Below are positions 34,088 to 42,874 of a stretch of 64,000 nucleotides of DNA, in pieces. The stretch covers positions 968,501 through 1,032,500 of the forward strand of contig NZ_CP121694.1 in assembly GCF_035573695.1 (NCBI RefSeq). The letters run 5' to 3'. The translations under genes and the position numbers were made by a program. The number at the start of each line of letters is the position of its first letter. Within the stretch, counting starts at the first letter, position 1. The notes beneath the pieces were generated by a model, which was given only the letters and a program-made list of their open reading frames with translations, was not told where the DNA came from and made no database searches. The DNA comes from Metallumcola ferriviriculae. Its GTDB lineage: Bacteria; Bacillota; JADQBR01.

Positions 34088-34543
34088 CTACTTTTCATAT
34101 CTTTGATAAATCCAAGCTGCGGTGAATTGCCAGGGAAAGTATATCAGTAAAGGCACTATTAACCGACCGTAATTCCAAGTGAATATACCTAAGTTTAAAA
34201 GAACATTGGAAAACAACATGCTATACAAAGCTGATGAAGCTATGTAAATATAAATCCACGGCTGTTTATCAGGTAAGAAATGGAGGAACATAATGAAATA
34301 TGCTACCCAGGCAATGGGAGGGAAAAATGGCATTACAGTAAAACCAAAGGGTAAGTAATTAAGATAACCGCCTGCACCAACAACATGAGTTACTACTAGT
34401 ATCAACAAGGCATCCGCCATACCACCAAGTATAATGGCATAATAGGCTAATTTCCGTATCTGTGATTTTGGGACCAATGCAACAAGAGCTATAGCCAGAA
34501 TGCCTGTGTATAAGGGGTAAATCCAATACAATGGTAAGGACAT
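34088..34543 (-). CDS. Hypothetical five-helix membrane protein
   Basis: I do not recognise this family with confidence. 151 residues, almost entirely membrane-embedded (YTGILAIALVALVP; YYAIILGGMADALLILVV; PPIAWVAYFIMFLHFL; IYIASSALYSMLFSNVLL; IVPLLIYFPWQFTAAWIY). It resembles small CBO0543-like proteins of spore-forming Firmicutes. It ends 10 bp from the thioesterase gene, tail to tail, with no clear terminator between. Confidence 0.65.
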   Translation of the reverse strand: MSLPLYWIYPLYTGILAIALVALVPKSQIRKLAYYAIILGGMADALLILVVTHVVGAGGYLNYLPFGFTVMPFFPPIAWVAYFIMFLHFLPDKQPWIYIYIASSALYSMLFSNVLLNLGIFTWNYGRLIVPLLIYFPWQFTAAWIYQRYEK

Positions 34544-34769
34544 TATTTATTCTCCTCATCGATACTCTTGCTCTTATAATTTCTCAGTTGTTTAAAATAT
34601 ATTCAGCGGGCAGGTTCTATGTTATCCTCTACAGTTAAGGCGCCTTTCCAGCAGATATGATAAAGTGGTACCCTTTTTATAAGTGATTATAAGGAGAAAA
34701 GTGCATATATATGGAAATAAAAGGTTAAAGTTTAAGGTCAGTTACTTTTAGAGAAAACGGGGGATGCAC

Positions 34770-34931
34770 ATGAAATCTTTGGGCGAAAACCTTGCTATTG
34801 CGTTTGGTTCGGTAGGATTTTTGTTGTTAACGCTAATTAATGCCCCCGTTTGGCAGCGGGGCATGATTTTAGCCGCGGTAGTTTTTTTAATTGGACTGCG
34901 AATGATTAAGAAGAAAAAAAAATCTTGCTAA
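34770..34931 (+). CDS. Small two-helix membrane protein (53 aa)
   Basis: ATG 34770 follows a G-rich ribosome site (GGGGG at 34759-34763). The product MKSLGENLAIAFGSVGF, LLLTLINAP, RGMILAAVVFLIGLRMI ends in a lysine-rich tail KKKKKSC. Two hydrophobic segments fit an inner-membrane hairpin. The family is unknown. It precedes the T-box leader with no evident terminator. Confidence 0.6.
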   Translation: MKSLGENLAIAFGSVGFLLLTLINAPVWQRGMILAAVVFLIGLRMIKKKKKSC

Positions 34932-34981
34932 CCCTATTGAGCTGTGTTAAAATGCTAAGAAGTCTAACTATATTTTAAAGG

Positions 34982-35357
34982 TTATGATGGAGAAGAGTAA
35001 GTTCACCTGAGGCCTCCCAGGGAGAAGGGTCTTGACTGAAACCCCTTCAGGATAAGGTGTGCTGAAGTTCCCTCCTGAACCGCAGGATGAAGCGTATAAG
35101 AGCGTGCGTAGTCTGTGCCGGGGCTTTCCCGTTAATAGAAAGCAGGTCTAGGGTAGGATACTCTGCACTTGGAAGATATTTATCACCATTAATAGGGTGG
35201 TGCGCGAAAGCTTTAGCTTCTCGTCCCTAAGGACGGGAAGCTTTTTGTATCTTATTCCAAGTGATTTTATCTTATTCTGTACTTGTTGAGGTGGGTGATT
35301 TTTACCAACCAGGGTGGTACCGCGGCAAACTTCGTCCCTGACCAGGGATGGAGTTTC
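34982..35357 (+). promoter_or_regulatory. T-box leader with two successive antiterminator/terminator modules
   Basis: One Stem I-like region (GAGTAA near 34995, AGGGAGAAGGG near 35020, CCGTTAA near 35130) is followed by two output modules. The first has AGGGTGGTGCGCG (35194-35206) and a terminator AGCTTCTCGTCC/GGACGGGAAGCT (35215-35242) with five T. The second has AGGGTGGTACCGCGG (35311-35325) and a terminator AAACTTCGTCCCT/AGGGATGGAGTTT (35328-35357). The specifier codon is not certain; UAU (35095-35097, Tyr) or GUA (35094-35096) lie in the expected stretch. Both antiterminators carry TGGT, compatible with a tRNA with discriminator A. Confidence 0.8.
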
Positions 35358-35516
35358 GTTATTTTAAGGGGGTGCCGGCTATGGTTTGTCAGTAAATTAT
35401 CCTGGTTAGGTTCAAAGGATGAACACTTTTTTGAGTAAGGGATTTGCAGGACTACTAAGTGCTTGTGCAGAATATTATTTATTTAAAGCCAATGGCTTTT
35501 TGGGAGGTTTTTTATC

Positions 35517-36821
35517 ATGAAACAATGGAATGAAAAATACGAGTCTATGCCTCGAGAGGAATTGGCGGGACTTCAGCTTGAAAGACTTAGGCAAACGGTG
35601 GAGCGAGCCTTTCACGATGTGGACCATTACCGCCGAGCTATGCAGGAACATGGAATAGAGCCAGGAGATATTCAAAGTCTAAAAGACCTTGAAAAACTCC
35701 CATTTACGCTCAAACAGGACTTAAGGGATAATTATCCTTATGGGATGTTTGCAGTACCCCTTTCGGAAATCGTCCGTATCCATTCATCTTCAGGTACTAC
35801 CGGTAAGCCTACGGTGGTGGGCTATACTAGAAATGACCTAAACACTTGGTCTGAGTTAATGGCCCGTGCTTTAGTCTGCGGCGGAGCGGGCCGCGAAGAT
35901 GTAATCCAAAACTCTTACGGTTACGGATTGTTTACCGGTGGGCTTGGGGTGCATTATGGTGCGGAGCGGTTAGGAGCATCGGTTATTCCTACTTCCGGCG
36001 GTAATACTAAACGTCAGATAATGATTATGAAGGATTATGGAACTACAGTTTTGACATGTACCCCGTCCTATGCATTATTTATGGCGGAAGTAATGGATGA
36101 GATGGGGATAGACCCCCGCAAAGACCTAAAACTGAGATGTGGGATTTTCGGTGCGGAGCCTTGGTCTGAAAATATGCGCCGGGAAATTGAGGATAAATTA
36201 GGTCTCTCAGCAGTGGATATTTATGGGTTAAGTGAGATTATTGGTCCTGGAGTGGCTATGGAATGTCAGGAAAAGCATGGTTTGCATATTTTTGAAGACC
36301 ATTTCATTCCTGAAATAATTGATCCGGAAACCGGGGAGACACTACCAATTGGTCAGGCAGGGGAATTGGTATTCACCTCTCTTACCAAAGAAGCGCTGCC
36401 CATGATTCGGTACCGCACTCGGGACGTATCCCGATTGATTGAAGATAGGTGTTCTTGCGGGCGCACACACCTGCGCATGGAGCGTATCAGCGGTCGTACC
36501 GATGATATGCTGATTATTCGTGGTGTTAATGTTTTTCCCTCTCAAGTTGAAAGTGTATTGCTGGATATTGGGGAGATAGAGCCTCACTATATGCTGATTG
36601 TGGATAGAATTGGTACCTTGGATGTGCTTGAAATTCAGGTGGAAGTGTCTGATGCACTATTCTCGGATGAAATTCGGCGCTTGGAGCAATTAGAGAAAAA
36701 AATTCGTAAAGAAGTGGAAACTACCTTGGGTATTAGCGCTAAGATCACCCTGGTGGAACCAAAGACCATTGCCCGCAGTGAAGGAAAGGCCAAGCGGGTT
36801 ATTGATAAAAGAAAGTTCTAG
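35517..36821 (+). CDS. paaK: Phenylacetate-CoA ligase family protein
   Basis: 434 residues, full length. An adenylate-forming enzyme with the ATP loop [16 protein letters not shown] (~88), [25 protein letters not shown] and the C-terminal swivel FPSQVE and [10 protein letters not shown]. It activates phenylacetate or another arylacetate to its CoA thioester. GGAGG precedes the ATG. The T-box leader upstream and the ACT-domain and aminotransferase genes downstream point to aromatic amino acid or aryl-pyruvate metabolism. The indolepyruvate oxidoreductase often found with it is not in the window. Confidence 0.88.
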   Translation: MKQWNEKYESMPREELAGLQLERLRQTVERAFHDVDHYRRAMQEHGIEPGDIQSLKDLEKLPFTLKQDLRDNYPYGMFAVPLSEIVRIHSSSGTTGKPTVVGYTRNDLNTWSELMARALVCGGAGREDVIQNSYGYGLFTGGLGVHYGAERLGASVIPTSGGNTKRQIMIMKDYGTTVLTCTPSYALFMAEVMDEMGIDPRKDLKLRCGIFGAEPWSENMRREIEDKLGLSAVDIYGLSEIIGPGVAMECQEKHGLHIFEDHFIPEIIDPETGETLPIGQAGELVFTSLTKEALPMIRYRTRDVSRLIEDRCSCGRTHLRMERISGRTDDMLIIRGVNVFPSQVESVLLDIGEIEPHYMLIVDRIGTLDVLEIQVEVSDALFSDEIRRLEQLEKKIRKEVETTLGISAKITLVEPKTIARSEGKAKRVIDKRKF

Positions 36822-36834
36822 GAGGTTGCAATCC

Positions 36835-37266
36835 ATGAAAATTAAACAAGTTTCTGTCTTTTTGGAAAACAAGTCCGGTAGGTTGGCAGCGGTTACAAAA
36901 GCTTTGGCGCAAAATAAACTTAACATTCGTGCCTTATCAATTGCGGATACATCGGATTTCGGAATTTTACGTTTAATTGTCAACAAGCCGGAGGATGCCT
37001 ATCGTGTGTTAAAAGAAGAGGGCTTTACTGTCAGCATTGCTGAAGTAATTGGGGTGGCCATGCCGGACACACCCGGCGGTTTGGCAGATATATTGGAGGT
37101 TTTGGAGGATCGTGGGGTTGATATAGAATATATCTATGCTTTTGTAGGCAGCGCGCGTCCCGATGCCCTGGTGATCTGCCGTGTAGAAAATATTGACGAT
37201 GCTATCGAAGTACTGCAGGAAAAAGGAATTAACATTCTTAGCGGTGAAAAAGTTTATTCCCTGTAA
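36835..37266 (+). CDS. Tandem ACT-domain amino-acid-binding protein
   Basis: 143 residues from ATG 36835 (AGGAGG 10 bp upstream; the longer frame from 36769 overlaps paaK and lacks a site). There are two ACT domains: QVSVFLENKSGRLAAVTKALAQ with NIRALSIADTSDFGILRLI, and GVAMPDTPGGLADILEVLEDRG with YIYAFV. Stand-alone tandem ACT proteins bind amino acids and usually act as regulators. Sandwiched between paaK and an aminotransferase, it probably senses an aromatic amino acid. Confidence 0.88.
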   Translation: MKIKQVSVFLENKSGRLAAVTKALAQNKLNIRALSIADTSDFGILRLIVNKPEDAYRVLKEEGFTVSIAEVIGVAMPDTPGGLADILEVLEDRGVDIEYIYAFVGSARPDALVICRVENIDDAIEVLQEKGINILSGEKVYSL

Positions 37267-37283
37267 CGAGAGGAGTTTTGCAC

Positions 37284-38393
37284 ATGGAAGTATCCAAACT
37301 GGTTCGTGAAAATTTGGCCGCCATGAAACCGTATGTACCTGGAAAACCCATAGAAGAAGTGGAGCGGGAACTAGGCATTAGTAATGTCATAAAGCTCGCA
37401 TCAAATGAAAATCCATTGGGCCCTTCTGCTAAAGCTGTGGAGGCAATGATGCGTACTGCGGCCAAAGCACATATCTACCCCGACGGTAACTGTTATTACT
37501 TAAAGGATGAATTAGCGAAGCAATTTGGTGTAAGTGCCGATTACTTGATGGTTGGTAATGGCTCAGACGAATTGTTGAAGCTTATAGCCGAGACATTTCT
37601 CAAGCCCGGTGATGAGGTAGTTATGGCCCAACCGTCTTTTTCCGAATATATTTTCGCTACCAAATTAATGGATGCCAAGTGTATTCATGTACCGCTTAAC
37701 AATTTCACACATGATTTGACTGAAATGGCGGCTAAGATTACAAAACGAACTAAGCTGTTGTTTGTATGTAATCCTAACAATCCTACCGGCACCGTTGTTA
37801 CAAAAGCAGAGGTAGAACAGTTGTTGGCGAAGGTACCGGAACATGTGATGGTTATCTTTGATGAGGCGTATTACGAATATGTTCAGGATGGCGATTATCC
37901 TGAGACATTGGAATACGTCAAAGACGGTGCTAAAAATGTGATAGTGCTTCGGACCTTTTCCAAAATTCACGCTCTTGCCGGTCTACGGGTTGGCTATGGT
38001 TTAGCTCATCCGGAGGTCCTCGGTTGGATTAACCGCACCCGGGAACCATTTAATGTAAATATTATGGCCCAGGCCGCTGCTGTGGCGTCACTTCAAGATA
38101 GTGGACATGTTAAAGCCAGTGTGGAACTTAATGAAAGAGGTAAGGCCCAGCTTTATAAAGGATTCGAAGAACGAGGGATGAAATATGTCCCTACTGAGGC
38201 AAATTTTATGTTAGCTAAGGTGGGAGTATCCTCTAAAGAGCTCTTCCCATTGCTACTGAAAGAAGGTGTGATTGTCCGGACCGGCGATATCTTTGGTTTG
38301 GATGAATATATACGTTTGACGATAGGCAAGGAAGAAGAAAATGAAAGGTTCTTTAATGCTTTGGACAAAGCCCTGGGTCAACTGACAGGTTAA
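37284..38393 (+). CDS. hisC: Histidinol-phosphate/aromatic aminotransferase (HisC-type)
   Basis: 369 residues, fold-type I PLP enzyme: NENPLGPS, NGSDELL, NPNNPTGT, DEAYYEY and the PLP lysine in TFSKIHALAGLRVGYG (~229). AGAGGAG precedes ATG 37284. Annotated HisC, but the operon (T-box, paaK, ACT) and the lack of other his genes suggest use as an aromatic amino acid aminotransferase, a known second role of HisC2-like enzymes. Confidence 0.85.
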   Translation: MEVSKLVRENLAAMKPYVPGKPIEEVERELGISNVIKLASNENPLGPSAKAVEAMMRTAAKAHIYPDGNCYYLKDELAKQFGVSADYLMVGNGSDELLKLIAETFLKPGDEVVMAQPSFSEYIFATKLMDAKCIHVPLNNFTHDLTEMAAKITKRTKLLFVCNPNNPTGTVVTKAEVEQLLAKVPEHVMVIFDEAYYEYVQDGDYPETLEYVKDGAKNVIVLRTFSKIHALAGLRVGYGLAHPEVLGWINRTREPFNVNIMAQAAAVASLQDSGHVKASVELNERGKAQLYKGFEERGMKYVPTEANFMLAKVGVSSKELFPLLLKEGVIVRTGDIFGLDEYIRLTIGKEEENERFFNALDKALGQLTG

Positions 38394-38426
38394 AAGTAAG
38401 CAAATTTCAAATATTTTTACAAGAAG

Positions 38427-38460
38427 AAAGTGCTGTCCTGTGTTTTGGGCAGCACTTTTT
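38427..38460 (+). terminator. Terminator of the paaK operon
   Basis: AAAGTGCTG (38427-38435) pairs with CAGCACTTT, followed by further T. Extra GTCC/GGGC pairing lengthens the stem. Confidence 0.85.
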
Positions 38461-38486
38461 ATAAATTATGGGGGTTTTGAACTCAT

Positions 38487-39233
38487 TTAAAGACCTAAAA
38501 GCTGTCGAATCTTTTTGGCCTGGGAGCGGCTTACCGGAACTTCACTTCGTTGCTCATCATCGACGGTAAGCACCAGGGTTCCATTATAGAGAGGGATTAC
38601 CTCTCTGGCTTGTTTAATGTTCACCAAATAGGAACGATGGCATCGATAAAATATATGTGAGTTCAAACGCTGCTCCAATTCTTTAAGAGTAAATCTGGTT
38701 AAATATTTTTCTTTATCAGTTTTAATGTAGGTGTAGTCGTTACAAGCATAAATAAAGAAGATTTTTTCTTCTTCAATGAGGATGGTTTTACCTTTATGTT
38801 CTACGGGAATTAAACCCAATAGTTTTTTCTCCTGAGGTTTGTTTTCTGATTTGACGGTACTAATCCTTACCTGCTGAATAACTTTTTTTAGTGCTTTATC
38901 CAAACGCTGAGAGTCAATGGGTTTAAGGATATAGTCCACTGCATCCACTTTGAAAGCATCCAGAGCAAATTCTTCGTGAGCCGTAACAAAGATAATAAAA
39001 GGAGAATTCTCCTGTTCTTGCAGCGTTTTGCCTAAATCCAAACCACTGCTGCCGGGCATATTAACATCCAGGAACAAGATAGTATAATCTAAAGCCTTTA
39101 TTAATTCCGTGGCTTCCCGCACATTAGTTGCTTCTCCGACTATCTGCAGGTTCTCGCACTTTTCCAGATGGAAACGTAGCTCCTTTCGAGCCGGGTATTC
39201 GTCATCTACAATTAAAACCTTTAATTTTTCCAT
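38487..39233 (-). CDS. LytTR-family response regulator (LytR/YpdB type)
   Basis: 248 residues from ATG 39233 (AAAGGAG 8 bp upstream). The receiver has LIVDDEYPARKEL, phosphoacceptor in FLDVNMPG, and FVTAHEEFALDAF; the LytTR output has IFFIYACNDYTYIKT and FYRCHRSYLVNIKQ. It is typical of LytSR-like two-component systems, but no histidine kinase lies on either side. The 328-bp gap upstream (39234-39561) shows no gene and no convincing promoter by eye. Confidence 0.88.
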   Translation of the reverse strand: MEKLKVLIVDDEYPARKELRFHLEKCENLQIVGEATNVREATELIKALDYTILFLDVNMPGSSGLDLGKTLQEQENSPFIIFVTAHEEFALDAFKVDAVDYILKPIDSQRLDKALKKVIQQVRISTVKSENKPQEKKLLGLIPVEHKGKTILIEEEKIFFIYACNDYTYIKTDKEKYLTRFTLKELEQRLNSHIFYRCHRSYLVNIKQAREVIPLYNGTLVLTVDDEQRSEVPVSRSQAKKIRQLLGL

Positions 39234-39561
39234 AACCGGTCTCCTTTGTTCCAAGGGTAATATTTGAAATAATTTGACAATTAGTATGAGATTCCTGCTT
39301 TTTTACAATACTTTTTCCATTTACCCGTTAAATTCCCCCATCCGCCCGACAATTTCTCCCGTCTGTAAATTGGCGTTTTCACTATGCTGCAGCGATTATT
39401 AGGCCAATCCTATAATGTTTTTTAAAAACCCCTTCCAAAAACAGTAATAAAATCAAACTTGTCTTTATAAGATTAAATAAGAAATGAGGCGATGACCGGA
39501 ATACCCAACTAAATGACCGGTACATTGTAACTTCATCAATGTAAAAAGAGGAGGATGAACA

Positions 39562-40179
39562 GTGAGGACAATGATTGGTTTGAAAAAGAAGAAGCTGCTT
39601 CTATTGGGTTTGCTGGTGGTCTTCGTGGTTACCGTTTCGGGCTGCGGTTTAGTTGACCGGATACTGTCTTTCAAAGATGATGTACCCACAAATGTTGACC
39701 AACCGGTACAACCACCAGAGGAACCGCAGGTTGATGTAAATGAGACCACCATTACCGGAGAGACTACTACAGTCTCATTATACTTTGCCAGCCCTGACGG
39801 TACTGGTTTAGTGGAGGAGCAGCGAAACATTGCTAAGGTTGAGGGTATCGCCAGGGAAACCATTAACGAATTAGTAATGGGCCCAGCGCCGGCTTCCGGG
39901 TTACTGCCGACAATTCCTGAAGGTACTGCACTAGTGGACATAAACATCAAAGAGGATGGTCTTTGTAGAGTGGATTTCAGCAGTGAATTGGTAAATAATC
40001 ATCTTGGAGGCAGTACTGAGGAGACACTGACAGTGTATTCTATCGTCAATACATTGACACAATTCCCCACAGTCAACGAAGTTCAGATAATGGTCGACGG
40101 CCAGTTTGTAGAAACCTTGGCCGGCCATGTGGATGTTTCTCAAGCATTGGTGAGAAATGATGGGCTTACTGCAGAATAA
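39562..40179 (+). CDS. GerMN-domain lipoprotein
   Basis: 205 residues with a basic signal (MIGLKKKKLLLLGLLVV) and lipobox VSGCG, a proline-rich linker, then one GerMN domain (TVSLYFASPDGTGLVEEQRNIAK; ETINELVMGP; LVDINIKEDGLCRVDFSSEL). GerM proteins act in sporulation and germination at the spore envelope. The start is GTG 39562, 7 bp after GAGGAGGATG. It is followed by a strong terminator and a multi-SH3 amidase, so a cell-wall or sporulation theme is likely. Confidence 0.87.
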   Translation: MRTMIGLKKKKLLLLGLLVVFVVTVSGCGLVDRILSFKDDVPTNVDQPVQPPEEPQVDVNETTITGETTTVSLYFASPDGTGLVEEQRNIAKVEGIARETINELVMGPAPASGLLPTIPEGTALVDINIKEDGLCRVDFSSELVNNHLGGSTEETLTVYSIVNTLTQFPTVNEVQIMVDGQFVETLAGHVDVSQALVRNDGLTAE

Positions 40180-40218
40180 AATAAAGTTCTTGTCACGGGA
40201 ATAACAATTTAATAATTA

Positions 40219-40258
40219 ACTAGGCCGGGATACTGAAATCCCGGCCTAGTTCCTTTTA
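40219..40258 (+). terminator. Terminator after the GerMN lipoprotein gene
   Basis: AACTAGGCCGGGAT (40219-40232) and ATCCCGGCCTAGTT (40238-40251) form a perfect stem with a 5-nt loop. Confidence 0.9.
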
Positions 40259-40365
40259 ATGTTATATTTTTCCTCTATTACTTTATCCTTCTTATGCAGG
40301 AAATTCGACCCCAAAGCAGAAATATAGCAAATAACAGACAAAATACTTTCCGGGGGTCGTTTTTT

Positions 40366-42774
40366 GTGGAAAATAAACTAAAATTGATAGTGATAACCTT
40401 CACTATTATATTGATACATATAGTAATCGCTTCACCTGTTCTTGCACGGGAAGGCGTGGCGACGGGCAGTGTCGTTAATGTGCGAGGTGGGCCGGGTATT
40501 GAAAACCTTAAAGTAGGGGTAGTAACAAAAGGATATCGCATGCAAATTTTGGCAGAGAAGGATAATTGGTATCAGGTGAGCTTTGCTGAAAATAAAAAGG
40601 GCTGGATAGTTAAAGAATTCGTAGATGTCGCAGCTGAAAAACCCTCCCAGGATAATAAGGAGGTCAAGGATGTCTCAAAGACTTTGGGTGTGGCAGTGGT
40701 TACCGGGAAGTATGTCAATGTACGCAGCGGCCCGGGTACAGACCACGCCGTTATTAAGCAGGCTGAAAAAGGTACCCGTTTAACTGCTTTAGAAGAGCTT
40801 GATGGATGGTATCAGGTGCGCTTGCCTGACGGCCGGGAAGGCTATCTGGTTGATTGGCTTGCCGAACTTCATCGAGAAAACCCTACTGCTTCAGATGAAG
40901 GCAGATCTGACTTGGAACTTTCAGCAGTTAAGATTACCGGTAATACGGTAAATGTACGACAACAGCCAACTACTGCCAGTGCAATAATAGTAAAAACAGA
41001 ACGAGGAGAGGAATATCCTGCTTTAGCAAAACAAGGTGATTGGATAAAAATTAAAATCAACGGCCAAGAAGGCTATATTGCCTCTTGGCTGGCGGATATG
41101 CTTTATGATAGCGCTGAGGCGGATGATGCAGACTCTACCGGCAGTAAGATTGATGATGGAGAGTCGGGTGAAGGAACCGGCAATGCTGAAGTTGCAAATA
41201 AAGAAAATACGGAACCTCAGTCGTCAGCGATACATAAACAGGTTGAATTTGCAGTAATTACCGGAAAAGTAGTTAATGTTCGTAAGGGTCCCGGTATTGC
41301 CAATGGCCGCGTTACTCAGGTTTCTAAAGGGCAGGAATTTAAATTGCTGCAGAGAAAAAACGATTGGTTGGAAGTTCAACTTAGTGATATGAGCTCGGGT
41401 TGGTTGGCAGGTTGGTTGGCAGATATAAAATATAAATCTAATACTATTGAAGATAGTGAAGGTACGGAAGTTGAATCTAATAGTGAGGTTAAGCAGGAAA
41501 AACAGACTGAAGATGAAGATAGCAATGTTGAAAATGATAATAGTAAAGATAACAAGGTTGAAGATGGGAAGGACCAAGACAATGATACTGGTTTTGTTGT
41601 CTCGTCCGGCGACAGTACTTATCTTTATTCTGGGCCGGGTAGGGACTTTCCCAAAGTCAAGTCTTTGGCAGTAGGTGACCGGGTTAAGATTATGGCTACG
41701 GCTTCAGATTGGCATGAGGTGAAGTTGGTGGATGGCAGCAGCGGTTGGATGCAGCGGCGTTTGTTGGTAGACCGAGGCAATGGTGATAGAGATAAACCAG
41801 TTCAAGAAAACAATGGCGATAATAGTACCCAAGGGGATAATGTAGCCCCCAAGGAGCCAAAACGGATGTACTCGGTGGCGGTGATAAGCAGTAATTCAGC
41901 GGAAATGCGGGTGGCTGTTAAGTCCACATCGCCCATTGAATATAGTGTATTAAGTCTAAGCTCGCCCAAAAGATTGGTGGTAGATTTACCGGGGCAGATA
42001 CTTACGGACAATGCAGCCAAGGAGCTTGGTTTGGATAGTTCGTTGGTAAAAGACATTCGTTTGGGCCAATTTGAGGCGGAAACGGTGCGATTGGTATTAG
42101 ATTTAGAGGGTAATATCAAATATGAGATGGAGCTCAACGGTGATAAGCAGGAATTGGTGATTGTCATTTCGCCACCCGACTTGGAAGGGAAGGTTATCGT
42201 GATAGACCCGGGACACGGTTCTACTACCTCATGGGGAGCATCTGATCCTGGGGCAATTGGTTTCATCGGCACTCACGAAGAAGAAGTGGTACTTGCCATT
42301 GCCATGAAACTTACAGCAATGTTGGAACAAGCTGGGGCAAAGGTAATTACTACTAGGCAGGGAAAAGGCGCAAATATCAATTTGCCGGATAGGGCGGCAA
42401 TTGCCAACGACATTGGCGCAGACGCTTTTGTCAGCGTTCATGCTAACAGTTCCTTAAACCGGTGGTTAAAAGGTTCTGCCACATATTTTTACGCACCGTA
42501 CGGTTCTAATCTCGGCAGTCAGCGAGGTGACCGTAGAAGCTTGGCGGGATTAATTCAGGATGAGATGATTACTGCTGCAGGTACTGATGACCTTGGCGTC
42601 AGGGAGGAAAATTTCTCCGTACTTCGAAACACCACTGTTCCCTCAGTGTTGGTAGAGACGGCTTTTATCTCCAATGCCGAGGAAGAAATCAAATTAAAAG
42701 ACCCAGGCTTCCAGGATAAACTGGCCCGAGGTATTGCCCGGGGAATTGAACGATACTTTTTAGATGATAACTAG
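40366..42774 (+). CDS. N-acetylmuramoyl-L-alanine amidase with SH3 repeats and AMIN domain
   Basis: 802 residues, secreted (signal LIVITFTIILIHIVIASPVLA). There are five bacterial SH3 repeats, each with a VNVR-GPG-like core (the fifth degenerate, STYLYSGPG), separated by acidic Asp/Glu/Asn-rich linkers. An AMIN wall-targeting domain (VISSNSAEMRVAVKSTS to VIVISPPD) and a C-terminal Amidase_3 follow, with Zn ligands in IDPGHGS, HEEEVV and VSVHANS and the catalytic Glu in VLVETAFIS. It cleaves the lactyl-Ala bond of murein. The start is GTG 40366 after CGGGGGT; the frame extends to 40294 without a site. The AGNWYQV-type repeats at DNWYQV and DGWYQV indicate recent internal duplication. Confidence 0.9.
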   Translation: MENKLKLIVITFTIILIHIVIASPVLAREGVATGSVVNVRGGPGIENLKVGVVTKGYRMQILAEKDNWYQVSFAENKKGWIVKEFVDVAAEKPSQDNKEVKDVSKTLGVAVVTGKYVNVRSGPGTDHAVIKQAEKGTRLTALEELDGWYQVRLPDGREGYLVDWLAELHRENPTASDEGRSDLELSAVKITGNTVNVRQQPTTASAIIVKTERGEEYPALAKQGDWIKIKINGQEGYIASWLADMLYDSAEADDADSTGSKIDDGESGEGTGNAEVANKENTEPQSSAIHKQVEFAVITGKVVNVRKGPGIANGRVTQVSKGQEFKLLQRKNDWLEVQLSDMSSGWLAGWLADIKYKSNTIEDSEGTEVESNSEVKQEKQTEDEDSNVENDNSKDNKVEDGKDQDNDTGFVVSSGDSTYLYSGPGRDFPKVKSLAVGDRVKIMATASDWHEVKLVDGSSGWMQRRLLVDRGNGDRDKPVQENNGDNSTQGDNVAPKEPKRMYSVAVISSNSAEMRVAVKSTSPIEYSVLSLSSPKRLVVDLPGQILTDNAAKELGLDSSLVKDIRLGQFEAETVRLVLDLEGNIKYEMELNGDKQELVIVISPPDLEGKVIVIDPGHGSTTSWGASDPGAIGFIGTHEEEVVLAIAMKLTAMLEQAGAKVITTRQGKGANINLPDRAAIANDIGADAFVSVHANSSLNRWLKGSATYFYAPYGSNLGSQRGDRRSLAGLIQDEMITAAGTDDLGVREENFSVLRNTTVPSVLVETAFISNAEEEIKLKDPGFQDKLARGIARGIERYFLDDN

Positions 42775-42804
42775 GCCGCACCATGGTGCGGCCTAGTGCC
42801 GTTT
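42770..42804 (+). terminator. Terminator overlapping the amidase stop codon
   Basis: ACTAGGCCGCACC and GGTGCGGCCTAGT (42770-42797) form a perfect palindrome that includes the TAG stop, followed by GCCGTTTT. Confidence 0.85.
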
Positions 42805-42814
42805 TAAGGTTAAG

Positions 42815-42843
42815 TTGACACTAAAAGTTACCGTTGGTACAAT
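42815..42843 (+). promoter_or_regulatory. Sigma-A promoter of the UPF0316 gene
   Basis: A perfect -35 TTGACA (42815-42820), 17-bp spacer, -10 TACAAT (42838-42843). Confidence 0.8.
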
Positions 42844-42874
42844 GAAAAGCAGGTGATTGTAGGAGGGACCCTCT

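Noticed and set aside
35095-35097. UAU as the certain specifier codon of the paaK T-box
   Set aside because: By alignment with the valS leader the reading could equally be GUA at 35094-35096. Structure cannot be settled by eye, so no amino acid is assigned.
41447-41674. Frames inside the amidase gene, on both strands, rich in Lys, Ile and Ser
   Set aside because: They are shadows of the acidic low-complexity linkers of the amidase and have no ribosome sites.
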